From an uncultured Actinomyces sp. (GTDB lineage: Bacteria > Actinomycetota > Actinomycetes > Actinomycetales > Actinomycetaceae), in NCBI GenBank assembly GCA_900541895.1, contig UWSI01000009.1, positions 1-62,869 of the forward strand: a stretch of 62,869 nucleotides of DNA. The letters run 5' to 3'. This document shows, piece by piece, positions 60,839 to 62,869 of this stretch (positions are counted from its first letter, which is position 1; every line of letters begins with the position of its first letter). Below the pieces are notes generated by a model that ran no database searches, was not told the DNA's origin, and worked only from the letters and a program-made list of their open reading frames with translations. Both the position numbers and the translations under genes were made by a program.

Positions 60839-61833
60839 AGGCTTTGTTGAACTCTGCGGTCCTCGTTCTTGACCTGGTTTCTACTGAGGGAACAATTGAT
60901 GCCCGTCACAAGGACATCATTGCTCAAGCTCGCGAGTGCTGCGAAGAGCTGCATGCGATCGTTTTGTGCTCCGAGCTCCTGGATTCCCTTGGAGGGGAGT
61001 TGGGGCGAATTGGTGTGTCCTCTGTGATCCCGATTATCTGCCCCGAGGCCGCGCTGACAACATCGGCTGTGCTTCCTTCGCTGGAATCTGCCTACCGAAG
61101 CCTGAATCTTGCTGGAGCGCCGATTTTCTTCGCCACGCGTTTCCTTGACCGTGAGTGCGCCGCTTCCCTTGCCGTAATTTTGGGTGGGTGCGCCATCGCC
61201 GAGGCCGTCGAGATTCACGTTGAAGAGGATCGTTTGCGCGCGACGACGGAAGCCTTGGGCGGCTCGTGGAGGGGAGAAGTCCTTGCCACGGCTGCACCCG
61301 CGTGCGTGTGTCTGCGTTCGCGCGGCCTCGTTCCTGAGGAGGTCGAAGGCCAGTGCCGGGTGGGTGAGCCGATTGTGCTGTCCCTGAGCGATCAGACCAC
61401 TAAGGTTGACGAGCGTGCGTATCAAAGTGGAGACGGTCGCCCGAAGGTGACTGAAGCTGAGATTGTTGTCGTTGGCGGTCGCGGCGCAGGGCAGGACTGG
61501 AGTTTGGTTGAAGATCTCGCCGATGCTTTGGGTGCTGGCATCGGTGCAACGCGTGATGCTGTTGATGAAGGCTGGGCGAAGCGCAGCGCGCAAATCGGCC
61601 AAACCGGCGTCACGATTGCCCCGAAGCTCTATATCTCTCTTGGCGTTTCAGGTGCAATCCATCACACGATTGGAATGATGTCCTCGGGAACGATCGTTGC
61701 AGTCTGTGATGATCCAGATGCTCCGATCTTCGAAATTGCTGATTTCGGAGTTGTCGGAGATCTGTACGAAATTGTTCCCCAAGCGCTGGAGCATATTCGC
61801 GCGTGGCGCGTGAATGAGCCCCAGGACAACTGA
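60835..61833 (+). CDS. etfA: Electron transfer flavoprotein subunit alpha
   Basis: The 332-aa FAD-binding ETF alpha/FixB subunit has a degenerate N-terminal domain (1-190). The C-terminal FAD domain is well kept: VVGGRGAGQDWSLVEDLADA, GATRDAVDEGWAKRSAQIGQ, TGVTIAPKLYISLGVSGAI, and DPDAPIFEIADFGVVGD. The start GTG 60835 is in a GTGA overlap with etfB. The dehydrogenase partner is not in the window. Cysteine desulfurase follows after nine bases. Confidence 0.94.
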   Translation: MKALLNSAVLVLDLVSTEGTIDARHKDIIAQARECCEELHAIVLCSELLDSLGGELGRIGVSSVIPIICPEAALTTSAVLPSLESAYRSLNLAGAPIFFATRFLDRECAASLAVILGGCAIAEAVEIHVEEDRLRATTEALGGSWRGEVLATAAPACVCLRSRGLVPEEVEGQCRVGEPIVLSLSDQTTKVDERAYQSGDGRPKVTEAEIVVVGGRGAGQDWSLVEDLADALGAGIGATRDAVDEGWAKRSAQIGQTGVTIAPKLYISLGVSGAIHHTIGMMSSGTIVAVCDDPDAPIFEIADFGVVGDLYEIVPQALEHIRAWRVNEPQDN

Positions 61834-61842
61834 AAGACACCC

Positions 61843-62869
61843 GTGTCGCACTATCTTGATCACGCCGGTTCCACACCTCTGGCACCCGGAGTACGTCAGG
61901 CTTGGCTTGACGCCCAAGACTCCCTCAGTCGGCGTCCCGGGAACCCGGCGGCTCTTCATGCTGGCGGACGTTCCGCTAAGCGCATGCTGGAGGACGCGCG
62001 TGAACGTGTAGGCGCTGCCGTGGGTGCATCTCGCGCGGAGGTTGTTTTTACCTCGGGTGCGACAGAATCAGATGCACTGGCGCTTGTCGCTGCCTCTCGG
62101 GGGATGCGTGGGGCCGATGCCAGACGCGTTGATGTTTGGATGTCTCCAGTCGAGCATGACGCGGTGCACGAGCAGGGCGAAGTCCTGCGCCGAGAGGGAT
62201 TTAGGCCGCGGATCTTCGCGGTGAATTCTTCGGGGCGTGTGGAGTATTCGGATTTAGGGCCAGCGGAGTTTGAACGTGCGGCATTAATGTCAATGACGTG
62301 GGTGTGTTCTGAGCTTGGAACCATTGAACCAGTGGGTGAATTTGCCAGCTTTATTCACGAGGCACGGGCGGATCAAGCGCCTCTTGTGCATTCGGATGCC
62401 GCTCAAGCAATCGGCTACTGCGACGTTAATTTTGCTCAATCTGGCTTAGATCTATTGTCGATCGGTGGTCATAAAATCGGTGCTCCCGTTGGTACGGGTG
62501 CACTGATTGTCCGTCGAGGGATCACGATGGTCACGGACCGGCCCGGTGGGGGACACGAACGTGGAATCCGCTCTGGAACCCCCGATGTTGCCGGGGCCTG
62601 CGCGCTTGCAACTGCCCTCGAATTTGCAGTGGAGCATCGCCTCGAACGTGTCCAACGTGCGCAGCAGCTCCGTGAGCGTCTTATTTCTGGCCTCCCCCAG
62701 GGAGTGCGTTTAAGTGTTGACCCAGCTACGGCCTCGGCAGCGATTATTCACTTATTGATCCCCACTCACCATCCCGAGGCGGTTCTCTTGGCTATGGATA
62801 TGGCAGGCGTAGACGTGTCTGCTGGCTCGGCATGCCATGCCGGAGTGACTCGGCCCTCGCGTGTCGTGA
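61843..62869 (+). CDS. Cysteine desulfurase, partial (runs off right edge)
   Basis: The first 342 codons of a NifS/IscS-type PLP enzyme are present; it removes sulfur from cysteine for tRNA thiolation or Fe-S clusters. It begins SHYLDHAGSTPLAPGVRQ. TSGATESDALAL and HSDAAQAIGY are the PLP contacts, and SIGGHKIGAPVGTGAL carries the PLP lysine. The catalytic Cys loop reads SAGSACHAGVTRPS, where many family members have SSGSACSSG. The start is GTG 61843, nine bases after etfA. In many actinobacteria such a gene adjoins etfBA and a tRNA 2-thiouridylase gene, which would lie beyond the edge. Confidence 0.92.
   Translation, partial: MSHYLDHAGSTPLAPGVRQAWLDAQDSLSRRPGNPAALHAGGRSAKRMLEDARERVGAAVGASRAEVVFTSGATESDALALVAASRGMRGADARRVDVWMSPVEHDAVHEQGEVLRREGFRPRIFAVNSSGRVEYSDLGPAEFERAALMSMTWVCSELGTIEPVGEFASFIHEARADQAPLVHSDAAQAIGYCDVNFAQSGLDLLSIGGHKIGAPVGTGALIVRRGITMVTDRPGGGHERGIRSGTPDVAGACALATALEFAVEHRLERVQRAQQLRERLISGLPQGVRLSVDPATASAAIIHLLIPTHHPEAVLLAMDMAGVDVSAGSACHAGVTRPSRVV

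Noticed and set aside
1..62869. CRISPR array, prophage or mobile island
   Set aside because: No regularly spaced direct repeats, integrase, transposase or phage structural genes were seen; gene order is housekeeping throughout.

Overview
The window is a chromosomal stretch from a moderately high-GC actinobacterium, most likely a facultatively anaerobic member of the Actinomycetaceae (Actinomyces/Schaalia/Arcanobacterium-like). The evidence is the fused E1/E2-type 2-oxoglutarate enzyme Kgd, NucS mismatch endonuclease, the order rho-rpmE-prfA-prmC-tsaC-wecA-atp operon, a DUF2550 gene after atpC, GlgE-type glucan synthesis and a pyruvate formate-lyase system. Genus and species cannot be fixed from sequence reading alone. 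I saw no insertion sequence, prophage, integrase or CRISPR array; nearly all of it is core genome, packed densely with many 1-4 base stop/start overlaps.

Layout. 1-4951 (minus): kgd, an SGNH-hydrolase-like gene that has lost its catalytic residues, a 37-codon ORF and an apparently frameshifted membrane protein that leaves the window on the left. 5127-9236 (plus): two CNNM/CorC-type membrane proteins, an M23 peptidase and a glycerophosphodiester phosphodiesterase. 9321-13490: NhaD-type antiporter, TauE/SafE permease, tRNA-Arg(CCG), rpiB and mntH. 13602-20270: argS, a flavin disulfide oxidoreductase, helicase hrpB and an aldose epimerase. 20459-23155 (plus): aminopeptidase C, a C26 amidotransferase-like hydrolase and a hexapeptide acetyltransferase. 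23334-26800 (minus): pyruvate formate-lyase, in which the glycyl-radical domain is a separate gene, plus its activase. 27157-29444: hom-thrB.

29649-44814 (plus) holds rho, a DUF5129-like protein, rpmE, prfA, prmC, tsaC, wecA, an AtpI-like gene and the complete F1Fo ATP synthase operon atpBEFHAGDC. 44873-52076 (plus) continues with DUF2550, nucS, an AlkZ-like winged-helix glycosylase candidate, nagA, a small Cys/His protein, and a three-gene envelope set (membrane protein, lipoprotein, cysteine-less thioredoxin-TPR protein). 52156-59923 (minus) is an alpha-glucan block, glgX-trpS-glgE-glgB. 60029-62869 (plus) is etfB-etfA and the start of a cysteine desulfurase.

Working together: PFL and its activase supply anaerobic acetyl-CoA and formate, Kgd handles 2-oxoglutarate, and the ATP synthase couples the proton gradient to ATP. 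The block glgE/glgB/glgX builds and trims alpha-glucan. The most interesting signals are the two-polypeptide PFL, the SGNH pseudoenzyme directly behind kgd, the QxQ-type glycosylase candidate translationally coupled to nucS, a permease gene whose 3' end is read from the antisense of a tRNA, and structured leaders in front of rho and rpmE.
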